Shown: positions 23,547 through 32,089, counted from the first letter of the stretch. The stretch is DNA of 34,785 bases from SAR202 cluster bacterium Casp-Chloro-G2 (GCA_002816575.1 MUCI01000004.1:1-34785), one strand, 5' to 3'. Numbers and translations: made by a program. The notes: generated by a model from the letters alone, not told the origin.

Positions 23547-23766
23547 ATGCGTAACTCCCCGGTATTGCGCCCCCGCGAAGTTGCCGCGATTCTGGTTCGC
23601 TTTGGTTTCGTCGAGGTTCGCAGACGGGGATCGCACCGGCGAAATGGACACCTCGATGGACGCGCAACCACGGTCCCCATTTCATCAAGGCCGGGATATC
23701 GCCCCGCCACTGCTCAGACAGGTCGCCAGAGACATGACCGTCCAAGAGTTTCTCCAAGGGCGCTGA
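23547..23766 (+). pseudogene. hicA: HicA-type toxin, frameshifted
   Basis: The first frame gives LRPREVAAILVRFGFVEV, then RRRGSH with the catalytic His, and GRATTV. The ending PFHQGRDIAPPLLRQVARD then MTVQEFL lies in the next frame. Removing one C from the CCCC run at 23675-23678 restores a continuous HicA of 72 residues, the normal family length (mRNA interferase, dsRBD-like fold). As written, the first frame runs on into unrelated sequence. Either a real inactivating insertion or a homopolymer error in the assembly explains this. Confidence 0.8.
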
Positions 23767-23848
23767 TATGTGTGGAAAGATTGATCAGAGTTTGCGGATG
23801 ATGAGGCCCCCAACAAACTTGTTGTTGGGATGAAGGCATTTAGACGAA

Positions 23849-23877
23849 TTGAACGGCGGATATACGGCAGGTAAAAT
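23849..23877 (+). promoter_or_regulatory. Promoter giving a probably leaderless transcript
   Basis: TTGAAC (23849-23854), a 17-bp spacer and TAAAAT (23872-23877). The expected start is at about 23884, the A of the ATG of the DUF433 gene. An 8-bp hairpin (CCCAACAA/TTGTTGGG, 23809-23829) lies just upstream. Confidence 0.5.
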
Positions 23878-23883
23878 TTGGCT

Positions 23884-24092
23884 ATGTTGGATTGGTCTTC
23901 GTGCGCAGCAGTTGTGCTTTTTTGCAGCGGGTTAGCGGCGATTGGGTATTTCGTGGCAACCGCGTTCCGGTTTCCGCGCTGTTCGAGAATCTGGAGGACG
24001 GGGCCCAGACATCGCAGTTTCTTGAATGGTTCCCTGGGGTGACCGACGCCCAAGTGAGGGCCGTCCTGGACCACAGGGCGAAGAGCCTGTAG
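23884..24092 (+). pseudogene. DUF433 family antitoxin-like gene, frameshifted
   Basis: The main body, RVSGDWVFRGNRVPVSALF followed by ENLEDG and FLEWFPGVTDAQVRAVL, is a DUF433 domain, a family often found as antitoxin of PIN-like (DUF5615) toxins. The usual N-terminus (M-DWSSC-like) is in another frame, beginning at ATG 23884 just after a good promoter. Adding one T to the T6 run at 23918-23923 joins the two into a 69-residue protein. Alternatively translation could begin at TTG 23892 in the second frame, but that has no ribosome site. No DUF5615 gene follows; 24093-24254 holds only a small GAGATC/GATCTC hairpin. It looks like a decayed or misassembled remnant. Confidence 0.65.
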
Positions 24093-24254
24093 GCCTGGCT
24101 TTCGCCCCGTGCGGGAGCCGTGGGCCTCTTTAAGAGATCGACGGATCTCCCAGGGAACGATAAAAACTGGATCCAGCTAGGATTCTCGCAGCTCCTTCCA
24201 ATTGAATCGGAGGGAGTGGTTTTGTTTTGAGACGTTTGTAAACAGGAGTAACGG

Positions 24255-25307
24255 ATGGCAGTAGACCCGCGCCTCACTTCGTCTCAGATGGAATTGTCCG
24301 AAGACTCCCCCGAAGCCGTATTCCAGTTCATGATCGACCAGGGCTGGTCCGACGGGCTGCCGGTGATACCGCCCACCGCAGACCGCGTGCGGGCCATGCT
24401 GGAATACGCGGGGCGGGATGCGTCGGAGTTGGTGGGTTACATCAATCCCGACGCCGGCGCCGCCACGGTTGAGAAGATCGCGGTGAACGCCGTGATGGCT
24501 GGTTGTCTCCCGGAATACATGCCTGTCCTCATCGCCGCCGTGCAGGCGGTAACCGAACCGGCCTTCAACATCCACGGCCTGCAGACCACCACCAACCCGG
24601 CGTCGCCGCTCATGATCGTGAACGGTCCGGTGCGAGGCCGGATCGGGTTGAACAGCGGCCGAGGCACATTGGGGCCGGGCTACCGGGCCAACGCCACCAT
24701 CGGACGCGCGCTGCGCCTGTTGCTGCTGAACGTGGGCGGGGCCAAACCCTGGTCCACCGACATGGCGGTCCACGGCAGCGCCGCCAAGTTCAGCGCCTGC
24801 ATGGGCGAGAACGAAGAGGACAACGTCTGGGAGCCGCTGCATGTGGAGCGCGGTTTCTCGCCGGAGCAGAGCACGGTCACCGTGGTGGGAGCGCAGGGCT
24901 ACAGCAACTGCCTCACCTTCTATAAGGAGCCGGAGAGCTTCCTGACCATGATCGCCAGCGCCATGGCCGACATCAGCGACAACAACTACCTGTTGGCCGC
25001 CGGCAACCCGCTGGTGATACTTACGCCCGGTCACTCCCGTATCTTCGCGGAAAATGGCTACAACAAGCAGATGGTCAAGCAGGAGCTATTCGAGCGCAGC
25101 AAGGTGCCCATCGACCGGTTTCCCAAGGAGACTTCGGTAATCACCTACGAGGACGGCTTCGCCATGGACGGCGACCTGGTGTGCCCCTGCCGGTCCGCCG
25201 ACGACATAATCGTGGCGGTTTCCGGAGGGCCTGAGCCGTACCACGTCCTATACTGCGGCAACTTCGGCGACACCACCGCAGTCACCAAAGAGATTCAGCT
25301 TCCTTAA
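24255..25307 (+). CDS. Conserved protein of unknown function, possible UGSC partner
   Basis: A 350-residue soluble protein I cannot assign to a named family. Striking conserved-looking blocks are GWSDGLPVIPPT (about 30-42), NAVMAGCLPEYMPVLIAAV, NPASPLMIVNGPVRGRIG, GTLGPGYRANATIGRALRLL, and MAVHGSAAKFSACMGENEED with WEPLHVERGF. The C-terminal part has Cys310-Pro-Cys312, which with the Cys of AGCLPEY could form a redox or metal site. Start: ATG 24255 with AGGAG 6 nt upstream. It is on the same strand as the flavin-reductase/UGSC pair but separated from it by the toxin-antitoxin remnants. A functional link to the selenoprotein is my inference from proximity, not a known fact. Confidence 0.85.
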   Translation: MAVDPRLTSSQMELSEDSPEAVFQFMIDQGWSDGLPVIPPTADRVRAMLEYAGRDASELVGYINPDAGAATVEKIAVNAVMAGCLPEYMPVLIAAVQAVTEPAFNIHGLQTTTNPASPLMIVNGPVRGRIGLNSGRGTLGPGYRANATIGRALRLLLLNVGGAKPWSTDMAVHGSAAKFSACMGENEEDNVWEPLHVERGFSPEQSTVTVVGAQGYSNCLTFYKEPESFLTMIASAMADISDNNYLLAAGNPLVILTPGHSRIFAENGYNKQMVKQELFERSKVPIDRFPKETSVITYEDGFAMDGDLVCPCRSADDIIVAVSGGPEPYHVLYCGNFGDTTAVTKEIQLP

Positions 25308-25345
25308 CCGGCTTCTTGCCGGGCAGTCCGCCCAAAGATAGGCAA

Positions 25346-25377
25346 CAAAAAGCCCGGCCATTTTGTCGAGGCCGGGC
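25346..25377 (-). terminator. Rho-independent terminator of the PH-like gene
   Basis: On the minus strand GCCCGGCC and GGCCGGGC form an 8-bp stem around a 10-nt loop, followed by TTTTTGTTG. It may also stop reading-through from the plus-strand gene ending at 25307. Confidence 0.75.
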
Positions 25378-25409
25378 AGTATTGCTGGTTGAAAACCCTC
25401 GGGCGGACG

Positions 25410-25970
25410 CTAGTAGGGAACGTCGTCGTTCTCGGTTGAACTCTCGCCCCGATGCTCTTCAGGGGGCGCTTCCGGCGTTGCATCGGCTTGGGCTTCCTGT
25501 TGGTATCCGGTATCGGTCAACTCGGGCTGACCGCCGTTTGACCGGTTTTCTTGGGGCCGGTTGTAGTCCGTTCCCTGCTGTTCGCCGTGGAATGCCTCCA
25601 GAGCTTCGTCCAGCTTGGCCCGGAACGTCTCCGGGTCCTTGGTCATCAGCATGATACGGCGGCCGTTCACCATGCGCACCCGAAGCCGCTCGCCGATCGG
25701 CAGCGATAATGTCTCCAGGTGGGATATCTCTTGGAAGGGGAAGGCCTTGATCCTGGGTTTGCCGTAGATGATAACCAAGGCGTCGCGGTAGATCAGGTAC
25801 TGCTTCGGATTGGTCAGCCAGCTGTAAATCATCACACCGACGCCCATCACGAACAGCACCGGTTGGCCGAAGATGCCAATCACGGCGACGATCGACGCGA
25901 AGATAATCGTTAGATTCAGCTTGGTCCGGTGGTCGTCTCGGTGGAGGGGTTGTTCCTGTGTCTGCTGCAT
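25410..25970 (-). CDS. Membrane protein with PH-like domain, hypothetical
   Basis: A 186-residue protein. A charged N-terminus of about 17 residues is followed by a hydrophobic hairpin of two helices (NLTIIFASIVAVIGIF and VLFVMGVGVMIYSWL). Next comes a PH-like beta domain (YLIYRDALVIIYGKPRIKAF, then LPIGERLRVRMVNGRRIML), ending in a helix (FRAKLDEALEAF) and a disordered Gln/Glu/Pro-rich tail. It resembles bacterial PH-domain membrane proteins, but no function is known. The frame extends to 26075; ATG 25970 is chosen because it gives a sensible N-terminus before the first helix, although no ribosome site is visible there. Confidence 0.7.
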   Translation of the reverse strand: MQQTQEQPLHRDDHRTKLNLTIIFASIVAVIGIFGQPVLFVMGVGVMIYSWLTNPKQYLIYRDALVIIYGKPRIKAFPFQEISHLETLSLPIGERLRVRMVNGRRIMLMTKDPETFRAKLDEALEAFHGEQQGTDYNRPQENRSNGGQPELTDTGYQQEAQADATPEAPPEEHRGESSTENDDVPY

Positions 25971-26129
25971 ACCGAAATATCTTATCATACGATTGCTGTA
26001 ATCCAACTTATCTTTCCCCGTATTTTGAGTCCGTCTGATTATTAATCGACTGATACGAGCCAGGCGTGGTACCATCGGGGCACTTTTTCACCGGGCTAAT
26101 CACCAGGCAGAACGATCGGAGGAGATGCG

Positions 26130-26972
26130 ATGAAAATCGGCGTAAACGTGGCCGTAAATAGCGGATCAATGGACATCGGCGCACTGGCCAAGAAGGCGGA
26201 AGACCTGGGGTTCGAGTCCATCTGGATGGCCGAGCATCCCATAATCCCCGTCCATACCACCTCCAAATACGGGGGCACGCCAGACGGAAGTATCCCCGAG
26301 TCGATGAACGATATGGCCGACCCGTTCATCAGCCTGGCCATCGCCTCCGCCACCACCAGCAAGATCATGCTTGGCACCAGCATCTGCCTGATCCCCGAGC
26401 ACAACCCGCTGGTCCAGGCCAAGCAGATCGCGGCGCTGGACTACCACTCCGGCGGCCGGTTCATATTCGGGATCGGCACCGGCTGGCTGCGCGAGGAAAC
26501 CGAGATCATGGGCGGCGACTTCGACCACCGCTGGACCCAGGCGCGGGAAGCCGTCGAAGCGATGAAAGAGATGTGGACCAAGGACGAGGCCGAGTACCAC
26601 GGCCATTACTACGACTTCCCCAAGGTCAGGGTGTTCCCCAAGCCGGCCCAGAAGCCACATCCCCCGGTGTTCCTGGGCGGCGCGGCCTCCAATGTGTTCA
26701 AGCGCGTTGTCACCTACGGCGACGGCTGGATGCCGGTGCGCGCCACCCCCGACAGCGTGCGGGCGGGCCGGGCGTCGCTGGACGAACTGGCCGACGCCGC
26801 GGGCCGCGACCCCGACAGCATCCAGATCATGGTCTACGGCGCGTCCAGCCGCGACGAGATCAAGCAGATGGAAGAGGCCGGCGCCACCATGGCCACCGTC
26901 CGCCTGCCATCCACCGCCCCCGGCGAAGGACTTTCCGGCCTGGAGAAGCTGGCCGAGGAGATGTTGGGGTAG
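26130..26972 (+). CDS. LLM class F420-dependent oxidoreductase
   Basis: A 280-residue luciferase-like monooxygenase-fold protein (TIM barrel). The N-terminus MKIGVNVAVNSG, the segment KKAEDLGFESIWMAEH, the block IMLGTSICLIPEHNPLVQAK, and SGGRFIFGIGTGWLREE are typical of F420-dependent members. VFPKPAQKPHPPVFLGGA is the usual later motif. Such enzymes use F420 (or FMN) to oxidise or reduce varied substrates and are greatly expanded in SAR202-type Chloroflexota. GGAGGAG precedes the ATG. The amidohydrolase starts 4 bp after the stop, so the two form an operon and probably work on one substrate. Confidence 0.92.
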   Translation: MKIGVNVAVNSGSMDIGALAKKAEDLGFESIWMAEHPIIPVHTTSKYGGTPDGSIPESMNDMADPFISLAIASATTSKIMLGTSICLIPEHNPLVQAKQIAALDYHSGGRFIFGIGTGWLREETEIMGGDFDHRWTQAREAVEAMKEMWTKDEAEYHGHYYDFPKVRVFPKPAQKPHPPVFLGGAASNVFKRVVTYGDGWMPVRATPDSVRAGRASLDELADAAGRDPDSIQIMVYGASSRDEIKQMEEAGATMATVRLPSTAPGEGLSGLEKLAEEMLG

Positions 26973-26976
26973 CCAG

Positions 26977-27777
26977 ATGCGAATAGACGTCCACACCCAC
27001 ATCTCCCCTGACCGCATCGCCGCGCCGGTGCTGGAGAACATGACCGAGACCTTCGGCTATCCAGCCGTGGGTATCAACACGATCGACGGCATCAAGGCCC
27101 ACATGCGCGCGTCCGGAGTGGACAAATCGGTGGTGCTGGGTGTGGTGGAGCGGCTGGAACACGTGAAACCGGCCAACGACTGGCTGATCAGCATCCAAGA
27201 CGAAATGCTGGTGCCCTTCGGAGCGGTCCACCCCGATATGGAAGACCTGCCCGGCGAGATACGCCGTCTGCGCGACGCCGGCATCAAGGGCGTGAAACTG
27301 CACCCCATGGTGAACCGGTTCTTCCCGGACGACCCAAAGATGTTCCCGCTATACGAGGAACTGGGCGACGACATGGTGGTGGAGATACACTCGGGCCGCT
27401 GGGCACACACCAAACCGGGAGACACGGTCTACTCGCCGCCCGGCCGGGTGATGAACATGGTGCGGCAGTTCCCCAAACTGAAGGTGATCGCGCTCCACCT
27501 GGGCGGGTTCTACATGCTGGACGAGTCGGAGCGGGAGTTGATCGGCCGGGACAACATCCTGATCGACACCACCTGGCCGCCGGAGCTGAAAGAGGTTGGC
27601 ACGGACACCCTGACGGCCATCATCAACAAGCACGGGCCGGACAAGGTCTGTTTCGGCACCGATTTCCCGCTGGCTGATATGGCGAAGGACGCCGAGTTCA
27701 TCGAGAGTTTGCCGGTGCCCGACGCCGCCAAAGAACGCATCTTGGGCGAGAATTTCAGGGAGCTGGTGGGCCTGTAG
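26977..27777 (+). CDS. Amidohydrolase family protein (amidohydrolase 2)
   Basis: A 266-residue metal-dependent hydrolase or decarboxylase with a TIM-barrel fold. Metal-ligand motifs are in order: HTHIS at residues 6-10, VKLHPM, VVEIHSG, IALHLGG and CFGTDFP with the catalytic Asp. The family includes hydrolases and non-oxidative decarboxylases such as ACMSD; the substrate is unknown. It lies 4 bp behind the LLM oxidoreductase. After it, 27778-27868 holds small inverted repeats (CTAGCT/AGCTAG; CCGGGC/GCCCGG) that may include its terminator, but none is clear. Confidence 0.9.
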   Translation: MRIDVHTHISPDRIAAPVLENMTETFGYPAVGINTIDGIKAHMRASGVDKSVVLGVVERLEHVKPANDWLISIQDEMLVPFGAVHPDMEDLPGEIRRLRDAGIKGVKLHPMVNRFFPDDPKMFPLYEELGDDMVVEIHSGRWAHTKPGDTVYSPPGRVMNMVRQFPKLKVIALHLGGFYMLDESERELIGRDNILIDTTWPPELKEVGTDTLTAIINKHGPDKVCFGTDFPLADMAKDAEFIESLPVPDAAKERILGENFRELVGL

Positions 27778-27868
27778 GTTTGCTAGCTGGTCTGCTCGGG
27801 GGGTAGCTAGAAAGTTGGTTACGGCCGGGCGTGACGCCGGAGTAAAAGAGCCCGGTTAACGGCGGCGC

Positions 27869-28156
27869 TTAGACCGCGCCCTTCGATATCAGTCCCTCGA
27901 TGTCGGAGGAATGTGGCGTCGGTTCAGGATCGGACTCGGCCAAGAGGTCGGGGCGCATCGAGGCCAGCTCGGTCCACAATTCCCGGACGGCGGCCAGGTC
28001 GCTTTCGGCCGACTTCTGGGCGGCCTCGGCGGCTGAGAGCGCGTTCGCCGAAACATCTGATTCCTGGACCACCTCCAATACTGCTGGGTTGACGGCTTCC
28101 TGCGCGGCAATCAATGGATGAACAGCTTGCTTCGGAGCAAAGGCTTTGATTGTCAT
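27869..28156 (-). CDS. Small Ala-rich hypothetical protein
   Basis: A 95-residue protein without recognised domains. It is rich in Ala, Glu and Ser, with a probable long helix or coiled coil at about 18-66 (AQEAVNPAVLEVV, then LSAAEAAQKSAESDLAAV), and an acidic Pro-containing tail. The ATG is preceded by GGAG at 11 nt spacing. An antisense frame of similar size covers most of it, so the coding call is tentative. It is divergent from the next amidohydrolase. The 196-bp gap between them holds a GATTCC/GGAATC palindrome (28245-28260) and no other clear signal. Confidence 0.45.
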   Translation of the reverse strand: MTIKAFAPKQAVHPLIAAQEAVNPAVLEVVQESDVSANALSAAEAAQKSAESDLAAVRELWTELASMRPDLLAESDPEPTPHSSDIEGLISKGAV

Positions 28157-28352
28157 TGTAGTTCCATCTCCAGGGTGATGATCCTTTTTTTAGCTAATCT
28201 TATGTTAAACGCCTTGTGGATGGATTTGAACATCCGAGCGTTAGGATTCCGTGTGGAATCGGTAGCCGCCCGGTATATTTCGGAGGCGCCGAACTCGAAT
28301 CATCGCCAGACCCAAAGCGCCGGATGGACCGGCAATGACTTAAGGAGAGCAG

Positions 28353-29390
28353 ATGACAGCGGAACGTGACGCCTGGCTTAAGTTGACCGAGGAAGAGGCC
28401 CTGGAGCCGGAACTGCCGATCTTGGACCCCCACCACCATCTGTGGGATAAACCCGCCGACCGTTACATGATCGACGAGGTTACGGGTGACTTCGCCTCGG
28501 GACACAATGTCGTGCAGACCGTGTTCGTGGAGTGCGACTCGATGTACCGGGCATCGGGGCTGGAGGAGATGCGGTCCGTCGGCGAGGTGGAGTTTGTCCG
28601 TGGCATCGCCGCCCAAGGCGACAGCGGGCTTTACGGCCCCACCCGGCTCGCCGCCGGGATCGTGGGCTATGCCGACCTGGGCTTGGGCGCCGCGGTCGAG
28701 CCGGTTTTAGAGGCCCTGGACCAGGCCAGCAGCGGGCGTTTCCGCGGCATCCGCTACACCTGCAGTTGGGACGAGAACCCCGAGTTGCGTTCCCCCCGGA
28801 TGGCCGGCCCCGGCATGTTGTCCGACCCCAAATTCAGGCAGGGATTCGACGTCCTACAGCGCAGGGGCCACGGCTTCGACGCCCTGGTCTACCATCATCA
28901 ACTGCTGGAGTTGGTGGACCTGGCCAACGCCTTCCCCGGCGCGGTCATCATCCTGAACCACATCGGGCGTCCCTTGGGCCTAGGCCCCTACGCCGGCCGT
29001 CGTGATGAGGTATTTCAGGCGTGGCAGCGGGATATGACGGCGATGGCCGCATGCCCCAACGTGGTGGTCAAGGTGGGAGGACTGGGCAACCGGATCAGCG
29101 GGTTCGGATGGGACACCCAGCCCAAGCCGCCGGACTCCGCTGAGCTTGTCCAGGCCACGGCGCCGTATTACCGGCACACCATCGAGGCGTTCGGTCCGGA
29201 ACGCTGCATGTTTGAGAGCAACTTTCCGGTGGACAAGAATTCCTACTCTTATACGGCGGTCTGGAATTCCTTCAAGATCATGACTCAGGACTTCACCGCC
29301 GCCGAGCGGACGCTCCTGTTCCATGACGCTGCCGCCAAGGCCTACCGGCTGCCCCTGCTTTCGGAGTTACAGCCGGCGATCAAAGACTAG
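28353..29390 (+). CDS. Amidohydrolase family protein
   Basis: A 345-residue TIM-barrel amidohydrolase (amidohydrolase 2 group, lactonase-like). The metal motif is LDPHHHLWD at about residues 24-32. Further landmarks are FVECDSMY, RGIRYTCSWDEN, ALVYHHQL, IILNHIGRP, VVVKVGGLG and MFESNFPVDK. The HHHLWD type is shared with L-fuconolactonase and 2-pyrone-4,6-dicarboxylate lactonase relatives, so a lactone is a reasonable guess. Start: ATG behind AAGGAG. Its TAG stop and the stop of the convergent gene overlap on one CTAG. Confidence 0.92.
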   Translation: MTAERDAWLKLTEEEALEPELPILDPHHHLWDKPADRYMIDEVTGDFASGHNVVQTVFVECDSMYRASGLEEMRSVGEVEFVRGIAAQGDSGLYGPTRLAAGIVGYADLGLGAAVEPVLEALDQASSGRFRGIRYTCSWDENPELRSPRMAGPGMLSDPKFRQGFDVLQRRGHGFDALVYHHQLLELVDLANAFPGAVIILNHIGRPLGLGPYAGRRDEVFQAWQRDMTAMAACPNVVVKVGGLGNRISGFGWDTQPKPPDSAELVQATAPYYRHTIEAFGPERCMFESNFPVDKNSYSYTAVWNSFKIMTQDFTAAERTLLFHDAAAKAYRLPLLSELQPAIKD

Positions 29391-30061
29391 AAAGGCCGGG
29401 GCGGCATTATGCGCCGGTACACCCCCGGCGACCCGGCGGCGTGGCCGTAACTGCCCCCGATGTATTCGTGCATGGTGTCCTGCTTCCGGTGTTCTTCCCA
29501 CGCCAGCGACTCGGGAACCTTCTCGTGCTCGAATTCGTACATGGTCAGGTACCCCGGTTGTCCTTCGACCACGTGGTAGCGGCGGACGAAGAGGCAGCCG
29601 GGCACTTTCAGGTTGCCGGGGGTGCGGGTGTTGTCGTAGTAGTCGTTATACCTGGCCTCTATGTCCGAAGGCACGTCCATCCGCCCGATCTGCAGCGCCG
29701 GAGCCATGCCCCGGCCTACGGTGCCGGGGTCGCTCTCGGCGGGGTATATCTGGGTGCAAACACTGCGCACCGTTCCCCGGCCGATCGCGCTGGGGGAAAA
29801 GCGTTTGGTCCGTTCAGTGGGATTCTGGGACTGATGTTTGTACTCAGGGGATTGCAAGGCCTCCGCCGACTCCAGTTCGTAGACCGCCAGGTAACGAGGC
29901 CCGCCCTTGACCGCCTGGTATCTGGCGCCGTCCAAGAATCCCGGTGCGCTGAGCCGCTCCGGCAGATGCTCCTCGTTGTACCAGGAATTGAATTCCGCGT
30001 CGTGTTCGACGTCAACGTCGGTGAACACCAGCAACAATGCTGAACCTTTCTTTCTAACCAT
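29387..30061 (-). CDS. EthD-like duplicated dimeric alpha/beta-barrel protein
   Basis: A 224-residue protein made of two ferredoxin-like repeats. Repeat one: ALLLVFTDVD, then EFNSWYNEEHLPERL, then GFLDGARYQ. Repeat two: DIEARYNDYYDNTRT, then VPGCLFVRRYH. The W/Y-Y-N-E-E-H-L-P helix is typical of EthD/DUF4286-like proteins, which often bind or detoxify small organics or act as auxiliary factors for oxygenases. The second repeat lacks the EH-L-P pair, so it may be structural. Start: ATG 30061 behind AAGGAG, although GTG 30073 is in frame. It ends tail to tail with the amidohydrolase. Confidence 0.75.
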   Translation of the reverse strand: MVRKKGSALLLVFTDVDVEHDAEFNSWYNEEHLPERLSAPGFLDGARYQAVKGGPRYLAVYELESAEALQSPEYKHQSQNPTERTKRFSPSAIGRGTVRSVCTQIYPAESDPGTVGRGMAPALQIGRMDVPSDIEARYNDYYDNTRTPGNLKVPGCLFVRRYHVVEGQPGYLTMYEFEHEKVPESLAWEEHRKQDTMHEYIGGSYGHAAGSPGVYRRIMPPRPF

Positions 30062-30166
30062 AACTATGGGCACTCCTTGATGGGGCCGTTGCTAAAGAAG
30101 ATTGTTCCGGTCGCTAATAAGATTTAGGGGCCGGACCCGCCAAGCGCATGAAAGGGGCTGTGCCCC

Positions 30167-30685
30167 CTAATCGTCGGTGGTCTCCAGCGCCAGCGTGGCA
30201 AAGCGCATGAAGATGCCTCCCCGGGGCTCGGCCAGAGGGCCGTTGGCCACCAGGCAGGCGATCACATACTTGTCACCGGGTGTGGCGCTGGTGGCCAGCT
30301 CGACACGCTGCGGGGCGTTGATGCCGACGATCACCCCGGCGTTTCGGTCGATCTGTCCGTTCACCCAGATCTCGCCGTAGTTATCGATGTTGGTCTCGAA
30401 CCAAAGCCGCGCGCCCGCCACCGGCATCCCGTTGGCTTCCTGGGGTAGTTCCACCGTGATGCGGTACCAGGCGAATGTGAAGCCCACCGACAGGCTCCGC
30501 CGGATGTCGGGGCACACCGGCCAGCTAGAATCGTCAAAATCGGCGGTCCGGGCCGGGACGGCCAGCAGTCGGGCGGTCAGCCCCTCGTTGGGCTCTCCAG
30601 GCACGAAACCCTCGCCAACCCGCCATTCCCCTTTTACCTTTTTCCGGTCTTCCCCGTTGTTCAGGTCCAATGCGACTCTGGGCAT
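30167..30685 (-). CDS. Galactose-binding-like jelly-roll protein
   Basis: A 172-residue single-domain protein. The layout DFDDSSWPVCPDI, GFTFAWYRITVELP, ARLWFETNIDNYGEIWVNG is that of the galactose-binding-like (sugar-binding) domain of glycoside hydrolases, where D-x-x-W and the Trp-Val-Asn-Gly turn are typical. There is no signal peptide or catalytic domain. It may bind a carbohydrate-like ligand or serve as a partner subunit. Start: ATG behind GGAGG at 5 nt. It lies 45 bp behind the PepC-like peptidase on the same strand. Confidence 0.7.
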   Translation of the reverse strand: MPRVALDLNNGEDRKKVKGEWRVGEGFVPGEPNEGLTARLLAVPARTADFDDSSWPVCPDIRRSLSVGFTFAWYRITVELPQEANGMPVAGARLWFETNIDNYGEIWVNGQIDRNAGVIVGINAPQRVELATSATPGDKYVIACLVANGPLAEPRGGIFMRFATLALETTDD

Positions 30686-30730
30686 CAGGTCCTCCGAGGT
30701 CTACGAATATCAGTGCCTTGAGGCGGTGGC

Positions 30731-32089
30731 TTACCCCGCCAATGAACCCATCGGGTCCCAGGCCGGCAGCACGATCGGCTCCAATTCCAGGGCCTGCTGC
30801 AACTCGGGGGACAGGTAGTGCTTGGGCACGGCGATCTCGAACATGTACTCGGCGAACCAGGAGTCGTTCATCAAAAAGAATCCTTTGTTGCCGACCTTGT
30901 CGTCCCAACTGTTCTCCACCCGCCAGCGGCGCGGCACGCCATCCACCAAGTCGACGCCGGTGAACATCATGGCGTGGGTCATGGCCGTCTGGTGGTATTC
31001 CAGCCGCGAGGCCTTGTCCAACGAGAATTCCGCCCCGTAGACGCTGGAGTAGTCGAACAGGCCGGCGTCCCACAGGCCCAGGTCCCGGTGCATCTGCTTG
31101 CCGGTGTCGCAGCCCATCCATACCGGCTTGCCGTCCTGCAGCATCTTTAGGGCGATGTCCTTCATGAGTTGGATATCCACGTTCAGGTACTTGATCGGCG
31201 GCGCATCGACCACGTTGCCGAGGTACTCCACCGTGAAGGTTACGCCGGCCGGGCTGCTTTCCCTGGGGTCATGCACCAGGCTGACGTAATCATGGATCGG
31301 GGTCTTCAGGTAGTTGGCGGCGAATTCCAGGGGCGTCAGTTTGCCGGCGCGGTTGAACTCGCCGTCCTTGTCCTTCCATTGCCAGTCCACTTCCGCCGGC
31401 GGCGTGCCCAGGTGGATGCACAGTATGTCGTAGATGACCTTTAGCACGCCGTTCTTGATATGGCGCAATTCGTCCAGTCCCGATTCCCCGGCATAGGCGT
31501 CGCGTATGCGCTTGGCGCCCTGCCGCATCTGGTAGTTCAGGCTGGAGTTCATCCGGGCCGAGCTAGAGGAGCTTTCAGTCTCGGGCATGGACGTTTTGGG
31601 GACGACGCCGTGTTTCGCCACCAGGGCGGTGAACATGTCCCACTGGCCGCCGTCGGACAGGGGGCTCCGCAGCAGGAAGGCGACGGTCCGGTCGTCGGAA
31701 GGCCGGTCGCCCGTCTCGATGATGGCTTCCAATACGAAATTGGCCCTTTCCATCTTGTCCCAGAACATCAGGTAGTTCTGGCTGAACTCAAAATCTTTGA
31801 CGTTGACCACGTTCCTGGTGTCGGCCCGGCACAGGTTCAGCCCGGCGAACATCCAGCAGCGTCCGGTCCGGGCCTGGTTGGTCACCGCCCAGTCGTCCAG
31901 CACGATGGAGAACGAATGCGGCGAGTCGGTCACGATGGACCGGCTGAGCGCCACGTCGTTAACGTCATGCTGGGTCACCACGTTCTGGACCAGCCGCTTG
32001 GTCTGGTCGGCGTCGAATTCACGTTTGAATCTGTCCAGGCTCTCCTGGGCCAGCGCTCCGGAACCGTTTCCGCTGTTGTTTGTCGCCAT
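30731..32089 (-). CDS. pepC: C1B-family aminopeptidase C / bleomycin hydrolase
   Basis: A 452-residue papain-fold cysteine aminopeptidase, cytosolic, expected to form a hexameric barrel. The catalytic set is complete: Gln72 and Cys78 in NQARTGRCWMFAG, His372 in MTHAMMFTGVD and Asn393 in VENSWDDKVGNKGFF. The length matches the family (about 440-455). The N-terminus is low complexity (Asn/Gly/Ser) for about 12 residues. The last residues (PMGSLAG) do not show the usual C-terminal Lys/Ala end that trims the substrate in family members. Start: ATG with AAAGGTG about 7 nt upstream. Confidence 0.95.
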   Translation of the reverse strand: MATNNSGNGSGALAQESLDRFKREFDADQTKRLVQNVVTQHDVNDVALSRSIVTDSPHSFSIVLDDWAVTNQARTGRCWMFAGLNLCRADTRNVVNVKDFEFSQNYLMFWDKMERANFVLEAIIETGDRPSDDRTVAFLLRSPLSDGGQWDMFTALVAKHGVVPKTSMPETESSSSSARMNSSLNYQMRQGAKRIRDAYAGESGLDELRHIKNGVLKVIYDILCIHLGTPPAEVDWQWKDKDGEFNRAGKLTPLEFAANYLKTPIHDYVSLVHDPRESSPAGVTFTVEYLGNVVDAPPIKYLNVDIQLMKDIALKMLQDGKPVWMGCDTGKQMHRDLGLWDAGLFDYSSVYGAEFSLDKASRLEYHQTAMTHAMMFTGVDLVDGVPRRWRVENSWDDKVGNKGFFLMNDSWFAEYMFEIAVPKHYLSPELQQALELEPIVLPAWDPMGSLAG

